Below are positions 32,651 through 43,911 of a stretch of 64,000 bases of DNA, one piece after another; within the stretch, counting starts at the first letter, position 1, and each line of letters starts with the position of its first letter. Both the position numbers and the translations under genes were made by a program. The DNA is from Mastigamoeba balamuthi. Its lineage: Eukaryota; Evosea; Mastigamoebida; Mastigamoebidae. Below the pieces are notes generated by a model. It ran no database searches. It was not told the origin of the DNA and saw nothing but the letters and a program-made list of their open reading frames with translations. The stretch lies in contig CACRSC010000014.1 in assembly GCA_902651635.1 (NCBI GenBank), positions 240,271 to 304,270 of the forward strand. The letters run 5' to 3'.

Positions 32651-33830
32651 GGTTGTGGTCAACATTGGGGGTGCAGTGGCATTGGCTTTTTGGGTGGGGC
32701 GTGTGCTACTGGTGTCAGATTGTCTTGCATATCATTATCAGTCAGTTCTGTGACTGTGAAGGGTCTGTGGGTTTTTCCTGCAGGTTTGTGGCGTTTGGCT
32801 GGGTGGGTGATGTCCGGGCAGTCGAAGGGGGATTTGGGGGTGTCTCCTGGTATTTGTCTTTTTTGTGCTTCATATGCCATTTGGTTGTCTTTGTGGCTTA
32901 TATCTTCCAGCCAATCTTGCATAGTGGCAACCCATTTCTCCTGTATTTTTGTTGCTTTTCTGATTGTTGGTTCTTCACTCAGGCACTGTATGCCAGTGTG
33001 TAGTGCATTGGGATGGCGTCTTTGTGTTTTTCAGCTTGGGTATGTGACCACTGTTTTTGCTCGGAGGAGGATACACCTATAATATCCCCGAGTTTCACAT
33101 GCCATGGGGTTTGCTGTGGGCATGCCCATAAGCGATGTGCAAGGGAGTGAGCTTTGGCAGTGCAGAAAGGGCACTGGAGGTCGCTCCAGTGTAGTCAGGT
33201 GCAGGGTGCCAGGTCATCCCACATGCGTTGGAGAGTCATGGCGGGTGCATTATGATGGGTGCAGTATGTGCCCATGAGGACTTGGTGCCAGCAGAGACCT
33301 CCCATTCACTGGGCTTGTTTTCTAGTATTTTCATGGAGGAGGACCAGTGGGATCTGTGCGATGTCCACCTTGGCCTCTTGTTCTGTGCACAGTGTCTCCA
33401 TGCGATGCTGAATACTGTATGGAAGTCGTGCAAGGGTATTGAGGGTTTCTCGGTAGTGAGTTCCTGAATCGTGATGAGATCTATTCCCCATAGAGGGTGT
33501 GCTGGGTCGTGGCATCTGTCCTGGGTAAGTGTGTGTTGAGCGAGTTGGTCAGTGCATTTAGTCGGATGACCCACTGTAATTCAGTGCCCCATTTCTGGTT
33601 ATTATGTGTTATGAGCACTTTCGTGGCAGCACTTTCCTCTCCACATCCTTCCAGTTGGTGGCTATGGATATGTTGGAGTACTATAGCCCCCCCATTGGCG
33701 TGTGTGAGCTCTCGTAGCAGGATGAATCATCAGACTGCATCTTTGTCTACTACTGTGGTGAGATCCCCTGTATTTAGGATTTGGACAATGAGGTCGTTGT
33801 CACATGCAATTATGCATTAATACAGAATCT
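32640..33830 (-). mobile_element. LINE-like non-LTR retrotransposon remnant (3' end of pol)
   Basis: Reverse-strand frames read HWSDLQCPFCTAKAHSLAHRLWACP near 33190-33120. This C-x2-C-x8-H-x4-C pattern is typical of the region after the reverse transcriptase thumb in many non-LTR elements. Upstream, 33574-33236 reads as a continuous polar frame, and downstream 32922-32659 reads a second basic frame. Stops and frame changes break the whole. Repeat copy 3 lies just beyond its 3' end, so that repeat may be the element's tail. No YxDD box is visible, so the class is tentative. Confidence 0.4.
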
Positions 33831-34002
33831 GTGATAAAGAAACAGCTGGTTGGATGGATTAAGGCAAAGCACTAGCAAGTTTCTGATCGTTAATTTCTTA
33901 TCAGGAGGGTGAAGTACCCCCAGAAGGTCCAGTTTGGTTGTGCTTCACATGTATTCGGGAAAGCTGCATATTTTCTAGGGAACTGGATTCCAAAATGATG
34001 CG

Positions 34003-34116
34003 ATATCAATCAGAGAGCACTTAAGCCATCTATCAGATAGGTATATAAAGAGTATCATGCTGAGTGGCTTCTTACTGAGGACAATAAGAGTAAGCAAGAA
34101 AGTCAATTGTGCTGCT
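34003..34116 (+). repeat. Imperfect direct repeat, left copy
   Basis: It shares atatcaatcagag...atcag, gaggacaataa and gtcaattgtgctg with the copy at 35266-35378, about 1.26 kb away. The pair could be degraded terminal repeats of one element. Confidence 0.5.
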
Positions 34117-35265
34117 AATGGAAGAATGACTACAATTTGCATACATACTCTGTCCTGGTCAGCATGCATTCCTGATTGTAATGGAATTGAAAATGAAAGG
34201 GCCATTCTGACAGCCAGGTCAAACCCCTGTTCTCTTTCTGCCTTAGTTCACTACATCGGAAATGAGTAAAGACAGCATTCAGTCAAGTTTGCCCAAAAGT
34301 TTATTACTTAATGCCCTCTCGTTTACAGGCAGTTATTAAGGCAAAAGAAGATTATCCAATATAATAGATCATTTTCTGGTAAGAATTATGTAATGGATGG
34401 AATGGGATTTATGAAAGATTGAACATCGTTTATCAGAAACAGTTGGTAATGGTATCAGCAGTATTTACTCTATTTTTCATTTCACAGGTCCCCGGAAGAA
34501 TGAAGACTCTCTTAAGCTTGCATTAAATGTTAAGAGTATTGGTCTTCTTATTGATATGGGGCCAATTATCACCTGTAAGATACAGATGACTTCTGAGGGC
34601 ACCAGATAAACCAATTATCGCACAGCCGAACAATGCCAGGCTTGATAATAGTACACTTCATAATAAGAGTAAGATTGAATAGTCTTCAAGACAGAAAGGG
34701 ATATTTCTGTACTTCATGGCAGATTTGTACCCACCCTGGAAGGCCGTGTGCTGTATAAGCTCTGGCTGTGTTGTTTTTCAGTAACTGTGTAATACATGAA
34801 CAAACAAGTGTTATTCTTACATAGTGGTATTCAAGGATTGTGTTAAGGTATATTGCATAGAACGTGCACTACAGATGTGAAAAAGTCCAATAATTGTTGG
34901 ATCAGCAACCAGATGGCAGAGCTTCTTCATCACTAAGAAGAAGAAAGTCAGAAGAGCAACACTAGAGAAATTCCTCATTTTTTAATTAGTAATATAAATG
35001 AATTGAACAAGGCATACTAATTCTGGTCAAAATAATTTTCTGTCTCTCACTCAGATTAACATTATGCAATTTCTACAAACAGTGAAGAGTGATGAACAAA
35101 GGTGCAGAGTAGTCACTATGCGAAGAAATGAAGCTAAGTTTCAATCTTCTTCATCTAAGCATGAAATGAAGCCAGAAGATAAGAAGAAGAGATAATAATG
35201 CTGTTCCTTATCACAGCTTTGAATGGCTTCATGTCATCTGATAAATCTCAGTTCCGAAAAGATGT

Positions 35266-35378
35266 ATTGTATCAATCAGAGGGTTCTTCTGCCTTTATCA
35301 GGCTTATAGGGATAATCAGATGAAGTAGCTTCTTTCAGAGAACAATAACAGGAAATACAATGGTCAATTGTGCTGTCT
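35266..35378 (+). repeat. Imperfect direct repeat, right copy
   Basis: Partner of 34003-34116. Divergence is high, with several small indels. The DNA between the two copies has no convincing open frame. Confidence 0.5.
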
Positions 35379-36440
35379 GTCTGTGTGATTTGTGCAGTTC
35401 TTTTCTGCTGAAATATACTAAGTAACTTGGTCTGTGGTCCTTCATCAGTTACAAACGTTTCAGTGGACCATCTGTAGCTGCAATTGCATATCTGTTAAGA
35501 CAGTTCATACTAGTTTCTTATCATAGTATGAAGGGAAGTGTGTTGATCAGTTCCGGCCATAAGACAGTTCATATGCCTCTCTGGCCTTGAAATTTGATCC
35601 GAAAAGAGATTTAATCAATTTGGGATAAAATTTCAAGATATGTAGATCCCGATCCATGAAGTCCTTCATGGTCATTGATGAGTAGCTGAAGAACTAAGGT
35701 CACTGTCTTCTCACGCACTGTTTAATGCTGTTTGAATGCTGCTGGCAGGCTCTAAAAGTACCCTCTTATTAATTTTCTGTTTTCTTGGTGTTACCACAAA
35801 GATCACTTGCTTTTCGCCCCAAAACAGTGAGATCGGAACTGAAACTACATCATATTCACTGGCAAGGCCTCCTTCAAGCTGTTTGGGACCCCAAGGGCTG
35901 TCTGGTAATCAAAATCTAAACCCTACATGGTTCACAAGATCAAGCACCCAGCTAAGGTCCATGTGTAAAACTGCACTTCATCAGAGGGATTAAGTTACCT
36001 CTACACATTCATCAGCAAACTCAAGTCCAAGAGGATGTGTAATATCTCTAAGAGGGCCCAGCTACCTAGTGCCAAGATGTTCCAACCAGGAGCGTGGGAG
36101 CTGCAGAAGAACAATGATTGAAAACATACCAGCTTACACATGAAGGAGTGAAGGGATCCCAAACTCTTTTTGCCAAATAATTGGTCAAAAGAATGAATTC
36201 ACATCTGGAAAGGGTCCAGGAGGCTGATAGTTACTACATCCTCTACTGATCAGCACTTGCCCTCACCTGTTCCACCCTCACATGGAACAATGGCTGCCCT
36301 GCAGAGTGATGATCTTACTTATGGCCAGGGCTGTAGGTGTTTTTATTCTGATCCGAACATGGTAGACTGGTGTCCCGCCTGGGAAATAACGTTTTTTCAA
36401 TGTTATTCGGTTACCCTGCTTTTCCCTTCATGATGGAGCC
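35379..36440. other. End of the AT-rich island
   Basis: No gene, RNA or repeat can be supported. Composition changes to GC-rich near 36360-36450, just upstream of the chitinase gene. Confidence 0.45.
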
Positions 36441-36578
36441 GCCTGGACGGCACTGCACAACCGACTGTCCGTTGTGAAACTGCACCTTTGGAAGCAATCG
36501 AACAAGTGCACAACGGCCGTACATTCTCGTGAATCGCTTATCCCTCTCACAACACAAAACAGACTGATTTACAAACTC

Positions 36579-38012
36579 ATGCCTCTCAACGCCCGCCTCG
36601 TGCGTACTCTTGTGCTCGCTGCCGCATGCGCCTGCGCCATTGGCCAGAACTGCGGCATAGGCAAGGACGACTGCCCCTCAGACGAACCCTGCTGGTACAG
36701 ACAGCACCTGAATTTGGTGAGGCTGAAGTTGGCCCAGCTCGCAGTACGGATGGTGCGGGACGAGTGACGCGCACTGTGGCGATGGCTGTGTGTGCGGGTG
36801 TCCCGGCAAGCCCCGTTGTGGTGGTTCTACACCAGTCACCGGTGACAGGATCTACGCCGTCTATGTCGCCGACTGGACAGAGGGCGCTACCGGGTGCGCT
36901 CTCCGATCCACAAGGACTATCCCTGACGGTACACCCCCTTCTGTATTCGCTGCGCAACCGCTAGGTCGTGTGGGAGGGTCCCGTGCAGGTTCACGACTTC
37001 CGACATCGATCCCACGAAGTTCACGCACATCAATGTGGCGTTTGCCACGGTCGACGGGAGCGCCTACACCCTGCGGGTGGACAACGGAGACATGATCTCA
37101 AGACTCGTGGCTCTCAAGAGCAGGAACTCCGCCCTCAAGGTGCTGCTGTCCGTGGGCGGCGGCTCGTTCAGCTTCGACGAGGCCACCAAGGCCATCTTCG
37201 GCAACATGGCCCGCTCGCAGTCATCCCGCAGGGCCTTCATCAGCTCGGCCATCAGAGGCGCGCGCGAGCACTCGCTTGACGGTATCGACATCGACTGGGA
37301 GTACCCGGGCAGCGCAGACCGCCAGAACTTCGTCGCTCTTCTTCGCGAGTTCCGCGCGGCCATCGACGCTGAGCAGACGGGGGGCAGGCCGAAACTGCTG
37401 CTGACGATCGCGGCCTCTATGGGCGCGTGGGCCCTGGACGCGGGCTACGACCTGCCGGCGATCGCGCAGAGCCTCGACTGGATCAACGTGATGACATACG
37501 ACATGTCGGGCAGCTGGGATTCGACGACGGGCCCGCACACGGCGCTGCGCGGATGGGACAACAGCATCGAGGGAGCGGTGGCCTACTACCTCGGCAAGGG
37601 CGTGCCCAGGAGCAAGATTGTCATCGGCCTGGCGTCCTACGGCAGGTCGTGGACGTTGTCCGCCGGCAGCACCCCCAAGTACGGGGCTGCAGCGAGGGGG
37701 GCGGGACGCGCAGGGCAGTGCACGGGAGAGGGAGGGACGCTGGCGAACTACGAGATCGACTACAACGTACAGAGTCTCGGGTGGAAGAAGGTGGTCGACC
37801 AGGCGACGCAGACGGCATACGCCTACAAGGGCGACCAGTTCGTAACGTTCGACACGAGCGACACAATCAGGGCCAAGGCAGACTACATCTGCAGCCAAGG
37901 CCTCAGGGGGGCGATGCTGTGGGTGCTTGACAACGACCGCAGCCAGTCGGGGGCCACGTTTTCAGCAGCAATCCACAGCAGGATTGTGGATCAGCAGTGC
38001 GGATCCAAGTGA
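36579..38012 (+). CDS. Secreted GH18 chitinase with N-terminal hevein (CBM18) domain
   Basis: Three exons (36579-36694, 36738-36893, 36989-38012) splice in phase to 431 residues. A signal peptide (LVRTLVLAAACACAIG) is followed by a hevein-type chitin-binding domain: NCG...CP...CC|SQYGWCGTS-x-x-HCG-x-GC. The CC pair is formed exactly across the first splice junction. The catalytic barrel follows with KFTHINVAFATV, LSVGGGSF, the active-site motif DGIDIDWEYPG with the proton-donor Glu, MTYDMSGSW, and LRGAMLWVLDND near the end. GH18 enzymes cleave beta-1,4 linkages in chitin with retention. In an amoeboid protist this may serve in cyst-wall remodelling or in digesting fungal prey. The gene lies directly beside the AT-rich island. 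Confidence 0.93.
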
Positions 38013-39006
38013 GCATGCAGACCATTTGTCCAGCTAGAAGCACTGCTCTGAATCATGTAAAGACACGACGCCCAATGGACTCATAAAGCTCATGTGTGCC
38101 CCAGTTCTGACGCTTGTGTCCTATGGGAGAGAGCTCTCTTGCCATGTCAAGCCAGGTGGTACATCACAATTGTCCATTTGAGATTATGATCGGAAAAAGC
38201 GGCCCTCTCATTCCCTGCAAAACTCAATTTCTCATTCCCGATATCTCCAAGCGCATCGAGTTGAGCCAGGAATACGGAGAAGGAGGAGTGCAGAGCCGAG
38301 CTACTGCTTCCGAAGCTCCACTTGTTCTATCCTCATAGGTCTGGTGACTCTTGTCATTGTCGTGCTTGAGACCTCCGTTTCGCGCGCACTTCAGCCACAT
38401 CCACTCGCTGCCCCGCCCTGTTCCCCAGAGGCTACAGTACTGCAACGGCGGCGGCGTGCGTGAAGGACGCATATTCATCCGCCACACGGGCTCCTCAGTG
38501 CGGCGCGGGTGACCGGGCAGAGCCCTTTTTCCACAAAGGGAGAGGACAATTCGCGAAAGCAAACGAAAAGTGAGCCTCTCGGGTTTAGTAGTAAGTCGAG
38601 GCGCCACGTGTGCCGCATAGTGCGCGCACAAGTGCCGGTATCGCTGGTAGACACCTGTCGGTGGCCGCACCAAATCTGAGGAGAAATACCTATTTCTGGC
38701 ATCCCCTGGGACTTCGTGTTTGGAGAACATCGGCTCGCGGCCGAAGACCCAAATGCTGCATGTGTTCTCCTGCATCCATGGCTTCTTCTGCCCTTCTTCC
38801 GTGTTCTGCGCGCGCTGGTTCTGCGCAGGGAACCTGGCTCGGCAACAGCACAGTGTCCGAGCCGGTAACGCCCGCCCGTCCGCCCACGCAGAAGGGGGGG
38901 GGGTGCTGGCAGCAGAGCGTCGGAAACGTATGGGTTGCTTTGTTATTCGACCTTTGCAAAAAGTCCCAGCCGAGCGACGAGCGAGCGGGCGAGCGAGCGC
39001 ACTGCA
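38013..39006. other. Convergent intergenic, about 1 kb
   Basis: The gap is between the 3' ends of chitinase and the DEAD-box gene. A minus-strand frame at 38775-38224 begins MQENTCSIWVFGREPMF, faintly like exon 1 of the local family, but no later exon follows. I treat it as unproven. There is a G-run at 38893-38901. Confidence 0.4.
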
Positions 39007-41654
39007 CTAGTTGCAGAAGTGGTCTGACGCGCTCGCTCTCTCGTGCTTGGCCTTGCGCTTCTCCTGGGCGAGCTTCTTGATGTCCTTGCCTCTCTTGTTG
39101 CGCTGCGCCCTCTGCTGCTTCTGCTCGGGCGTCGACTTGGACACCCTCTGCTTCTTGAACGGCTTCTCGCCCGGGGCGTCGGGCCCCCTCTTCTTCCTCG
39201 CGGCCAGCGCAGACTTGGACAGGGGCCGCCTCTTGCCCCTCTTCTCGCCGTAGACGCGCTCGCCCGTGGGGTTGTTCTTGTGCAGCAGCAGCTGCTGGGC
39301 CCTCTTCTCCTCCTGCGGGCTGAGGCCCTTGACGACCTTGGGCAGCGGCGCGATGGGCGACGCCGAGAGCAGCTCCTGGGGCACCAGCTCCGTCGGGACG
39401 GTGCGCAGGTGCGTGAACTCGCCGCGGCGCAGCAGCACCTTGTCGTGGCGCACCTGGTCCTTGAGCATCCGCAGCTCGCGGGGGTTCGCGCTGAAGTGCT
39501 CGCGCAGGCGCTTCGAGTTGGCGATCTCCTGCTTGAGCGCCAGCATGCGCGCCTGGCGCACCTGCACGCCCGTCACCGAGCGCATCACGTCGCTCGCGCG
39601 GTACCTCAGGCCGTCGAGCATCTTCATGTCGATGTCGTAGGGCTTGATCTCTGCGTGGAGGGCCAGGGGGGAGGAGCCAGATAGGAACAGGGGGAGGGCG
39701 GAGGTGGCGCTGTGAGTCCCAGTGACGGTAGCCCCGGGACAGGGGGGAATCAACTGAACGAGAAGGTCTGTCGTGCCTTTGCCGGCCTCGGCGCGGGCGG
39801 CGGCGATCTGCTGGAACTGCTCCTCCAGCTCGGGCAGCACAAAGGTGATGGCGACGCCGCTCTTGACGCCGCGGCCCGTGCGGCCCACGCGGTGGACGTA
39901 CGACTTGGCCGTGGCCGGCAGGTCGAAGTTGATGACGCAGCTGACATCCTTGAAGTCGATGCCGCGGGCCGCGTTGAACCCGCTGCTGCTGCTGCCGCTG
40001 CCCTTGGCAGAGCGCTGGGCCGAGGGCTCCTCCTTGATTCTCACCTTCTTTCCCTCGCCCTCGCCCTCGGGGGTCTCCTCCTCCACCTCTTCCTCCTCGC
40101 CGTCGTCCTTCTCTGCTCCGCTCTCTGCGTCCTCCTCCTCGACAGACATCTCAGCGTCCTCGTCGTCGCTGCCCTCCTCGCTGTCCTCATCGTCGTCGCC
40201 CTCGCCCTCGCCCTCGGCGTCGTCGTCCTCGGCGTCGTCGACCTCGTCGGCGTCGGCGTCGTGCTCCTCCGGGGCCGCCTCCTCGGCCTTTTCTTCGATC
40301 TCGCCGGCGTCGACATCATCGCCTGTAACAGGGCATGTCCGACACAACCGGCACAACCGGCGTAACCGACAAACCCGACGCGTTAACGGCGGTCGTGACG
40401 TGGCAATGCAACGGCCAACGGCAACAAGGGGGCAGGGAGGGGCACGCACCGGCCATGTCGGTGGCGATGAGGTACTTGAAGGAGCCGCTGTTGAACTCCT
40501 GGACCGTGTGGTAGCGGCAGTTGAAGGGCAGGTCGCTGTTGAGCACGGCGGCCTCGAGGCCGAAGCGCGAGAGGAAGAGCTTGAGCCTGAAGGCCTTGGC
40601 GATGTCGTTGACGAAGATCAGCGCCTTGCCGCGCACGAGCTTGAAGGCCAGCAGCGCGTAGAGCACGAGGAACTGGTCCTCGCTGGCGAGCGTCAGCACG
40701 TGCTCCTTGAGCAGCGCGTTCTCGGCCTCGGGCTCCTCGAGCTTCAGCACGACGGGCGAGTGCAGCACGAGCCTGCGCACGCGCTCGACGTCGTCGCCGA
40801 GCGTCGCGCTCATCAGCAGGCCCTGGCAGCCGCTGGGCAGCCGCTGCGCGACGGCCTGCAGGTCGTTCTCGTAGCCGTACGAGAGCAGCAGGTCGGCCTC
40901 GTCGAGCACGACGCAGCTCAGCCGCGCCAGGTCCACAAACTGCATCGACTTGCCCAGGAACCCCGGCGTGCTGACCACCACGTCGGGCGACTCGGACATA
41001 CGCGCCCGCGCGGCCGCCGGCGGCAGGTCGCCCGCCAGGTTGACCGCGCGCACGGCCCCGTGGCACGACGCGCACAGCTGCTCGACGACGGCCAGCACCT
41101 GCTCGCTCAGCTCGCGCGTCGGCACCAGCACCAGCCCGCGCACAGGCGACACCTTCTCGGGCCGCTCCAGCCCCTCCTTCTCCCCCAGGATCCGCTGCAC
41201 CATCGGTATGCTGCGCCCCCCCTCGGTCCCGTCAGCCCCCGTGTGCTGCTGTGCTGCTGCGTGCGGCGCACCAGTACGCCAGCGTCTTGCCGGACCCCGT
41301 GCGGGCCTGCGCGAGCACGTCCTTGCCCTGCACGGCGGAGAGGACAGAGGGAGCAGAGAGGGACGTGGGAACGTGGGTCAGCGGGCTGGCTGGAGGCGAC
41401 GGGAGGACGTGCCTCGAGGGCCAGGGGGATGCACTGGGCCTGGATGAGCGTGGGGTGCTCGAGGTTCTGCTTGCGCAGCGCCTTGAGCAGGCGCGCGTCG
41501 ATGCCTGCGCACAGAGAGACGACCGACAGAGGGGACGGAGGGGGCGCTGGTGAGACGAGGGGGGAGGGTGGAGCAGGCGCGGGGACAGGGCACCGAAGGA
41601 CTCGAAGGTCGTGTTCTTGTCGAGCACGGCGGGGGCGTTGCTGCTCGACGACAT
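39007..41654 (-). CDS. DEAD-box RNA helicase, DDX56/Dbp9-like
   Basis: Exons: 41654-41594, 41504-41413, 41327-41272, 41210-40450, then 40322-39007, giving 761 residues (719 if the in-frame GC-AG intron 39776-39651 is removed). Motifs in order: [20 protein letters not shown] (I); PTRELSEQ (Ia); STPGF; LDEAD (II); MSATL (III); LIFVND (IV); LIATDMAG (V); HRVGRTGRG (VI). An acidic insert ([16 protein letters not shown] type) lies between motifs V and VI, and the C-terminus is Lys/Arg-rich. The block after motif VI (IKPYDIDM...[12 protein letters not shown]) and the acidic insert are typical of the DDX56/Dbp9 group, which acts in 60S ribosome assembly in the nucleolus. The intron at 41412-41328 has donor GAG|GCACGT. 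Confidence 0.92.
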
Positions 41655-42022
41655 GGCGCAAGAGAGGGCGGCAAAGACAGAGATGCTGTGGAGATATTTC
41701 AGATGACATCATCTCGGATATTCTGCAGGAGGGAACAGGAAAATCTCGATGATATCATCCCGCGGAAATCGGACGGAAAAATCTGTTTCCCCGCACAATG
41801 ACCAAAAATCGCACGAACCCGACAATCAAGAACTCCCAACCCCGACCACGTCGATGTCGAACTGAGAGGAATGTAGTTTTCCGTTACCGTTGCTGACAGA
41901 CTGCGCTGCGGGATACCCCCCCAGATATCTGGTGGACAATTATCTCGGTATGATGTATGGGCGAGCAAGAGGAAATGTCCGGTCCAACTAGATGTTCAGA
42001 ACATCCCCCAAAGCTCTGTTGG
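41655..42022. other. Intergenic, 368 bp
   Basis: It holds the upstream region of the DEAD-box gene and the 3' UTR of family member D. Several gatatc/agatat motifs lie near 41690-41760 and 41930; similar motifs occur upstream of other genes in the window. I see no gene. Confidence 0.45.
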
Positions 42023-43488
42023 TTACATGAAGACACCAAATTGCTGAAAGATGCGGGCAGCCTCGGCGTAGATGAGTACCTCGAGCAGCCACATCTTGAA
42101 CATGTTTTCCCTCTCGAGTCGCTGAATGTCTTCGACCAGTTTTCGCACTCGTTCTGCCCTGCCCTGGTCCTCCGGCTCGGGCTCCGCCTCGGCCTGCCTC
42201 TGCTCCTCCGGTGGCACCTCCATGGGGGTGTCGCTGTCCTCTGCTGGAGGCGCCGAGGGCTCCAGGGACTCCGAGTTGACTGAGGCAAATGAGGTCACCG
42301 TGGCTGACGAAGGGACCGATGAGGCCACCGTTGGAACAGAGGTCATCGCAGGCACCGCTGAGGGCCGGACGTTGCCCAGCGCGAAGTTGCTCGACAGTGA
42401 CGCTGCGCGCTGTACCCGCGCCACCCCGCGGCACTTCTTGGCCGCCAGCACCAGCGGTTCGCTTCGCACGATGGCGGCGACCTCGCCCTTACGATTCCTT
42501 ATCTGCAGCATCAGAATGACGCGCCCTCCCAGGTGCAGCCTCGACGAGTTGCAGTGCCTGCACGCGCGAGATACATTCAGACGACGGTGGCCCCCATGTG
42601 TCCCCACCCGCTCCGCAGAGTGCGCCCGAGAGGCGGTTGTTCTCAGGGAGAGTGATGAGAAGTGCGATTGGAATAATGGCGGGGGGGATGGAGGAGGGTG
42701 GGTGGGGGTGGGCTTCCAAATGAAATACTGCGCTCTTTGGGCCCTCATTTCTCGGCCTTCCCAAGAAATCCCTTTCACGGGCAGCGCGCCCTGCCGCCAG
42801 TGGGGCCTGCGGCACGGCGGCAGCGCCACGGGGGCCCCGCGCCCAGAAGATTTTTTTTTGCGGATGGAGGGGGGTTGGTTGTGTGTGGGGACATTCCGAA
42901 ATCAATTCGAACTCTCTCGCCGGAGAGAAAGCAGAGGGACGGAGAAAACGGCGGGCGGGTGCGGGCACAAAAAGGCCACGTACGATCGACAGTAGTCAAA
43001 CTCGAAAGTCAGCTCGTCGCCCTCGATAGTCGGCGCCGGCGTGCGCGAGGTGCAGCCGAGCGAGAGCGTGGGCTTGTTGTAGGGCACGCAGCACTTTGGG
43101 CAGTGCTCAAGTGCTGCGGTTTTACTCGTCAGAGAAACTAGAGTGGCGCCCAACCGCACGCCAGCTGTCTGGAGGTTCCGTGTAAAGAACCGGTTTCTGC
43201 CCCGCGGTCCAGATCGCCTGCGGCTCTATGCCCTGGCGCTGCAGCCAGGAGACGCCGGCGCAGATCGTCACCTGCACCAAAATTTGTGCGTATATCGTCA
43301 GCCATGAGGGGCCCACTGGGTATTGCCTTTGCCGTATGGGCGAAGACGGGAAAAGAGCGAAGTGCGCTTCAGGCGCAAAGCCAGGTCAGGACCTTGAACG
43401 GCGCGGTGCGGCTGATGCGCGACGGCGTGACCCACATGCGCAGCTCCTGGTCGCCGTCGCCGCTGTTGTTGTCGTTGTTCTCCGCCAT
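42023..43488 (-). CDS. Family member D: conserved CPKCC / CNSSRLHLGG protein
   Basis: Four exons (43488-43393, 43271-43160, 43113-42984, 42557-42023) give 290 residues with intron phases 0, 1, 2, matching A, B and C. Blocks: LRMWVTPSRISRTAPF; VTICAGVSWLQRQGIEPQAIW...VLYTEPP; EHCPKCC; ELTFEFDYCRS; CNSSRLHLGGRVILMLQI...AAIVRSEPLVLAAKK; Ser/Ala-rich linker; and a C-terminal helix (AERVRKLVEDIQRLEREN) with a heptad pattern. It is more diverged than B and C and stands alone 18 kb away on the other strand. The sequence that is constant across all copies (W, CPKCC, CSSSR, LGG, the hydrophobic strands) defines the family core. Confidence 0.78.
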
Positions 43489-43911
43489 GTGCGACGTTCC
43501 CTCCTCACAGATACTGCTGTGTTTGCGACCCTTTTATTTATCATCAAGAGGATTGAAGAAAGAAACGTCGCCACCCCCTTACTTATTAAAAATATTTCCG
43601 GGTGGACCGTCTCTCTTTCTATCACCGTGGTTTTCGCGCAGCACACGCGGTAATGCTGACGACTTCCATCTTGGGCGGCAGCTGAGACTGGCTTCCGATA
43701 GTTTGGCAGAAGTCATTGTTCCCTGAACCACACTGGCGGTGAAACGAGACTTTGTTATCAATTGTCAAAAAGAAAGAAAAAAGCCGGGCGTGGCGACGCG
43801 CCCACGGGGCCGCGTCCGCTCGCCGAGGGGTGCCGGGGGGCGCTGCCGCTGACTATTTGCGGCGCTGAAAATGCAAACGTGACGAGTCCAAGAACCGAAA
43901 ATTAAGAAAGC
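43489..43911. other. Intergenic, about 420 bp
   Basis: It contains the upstream region of D and the 3' UTR of the next minus-strand gene. I see no gene. Confidence 0.45.

Noticed and set aside
38224-38775. Minus-strand frame with SIWVFGREPMF as a further family member
   Set aside because: Only a faint exon-1 resemblance; no CPKCC, CSSSR or coil exons follow.
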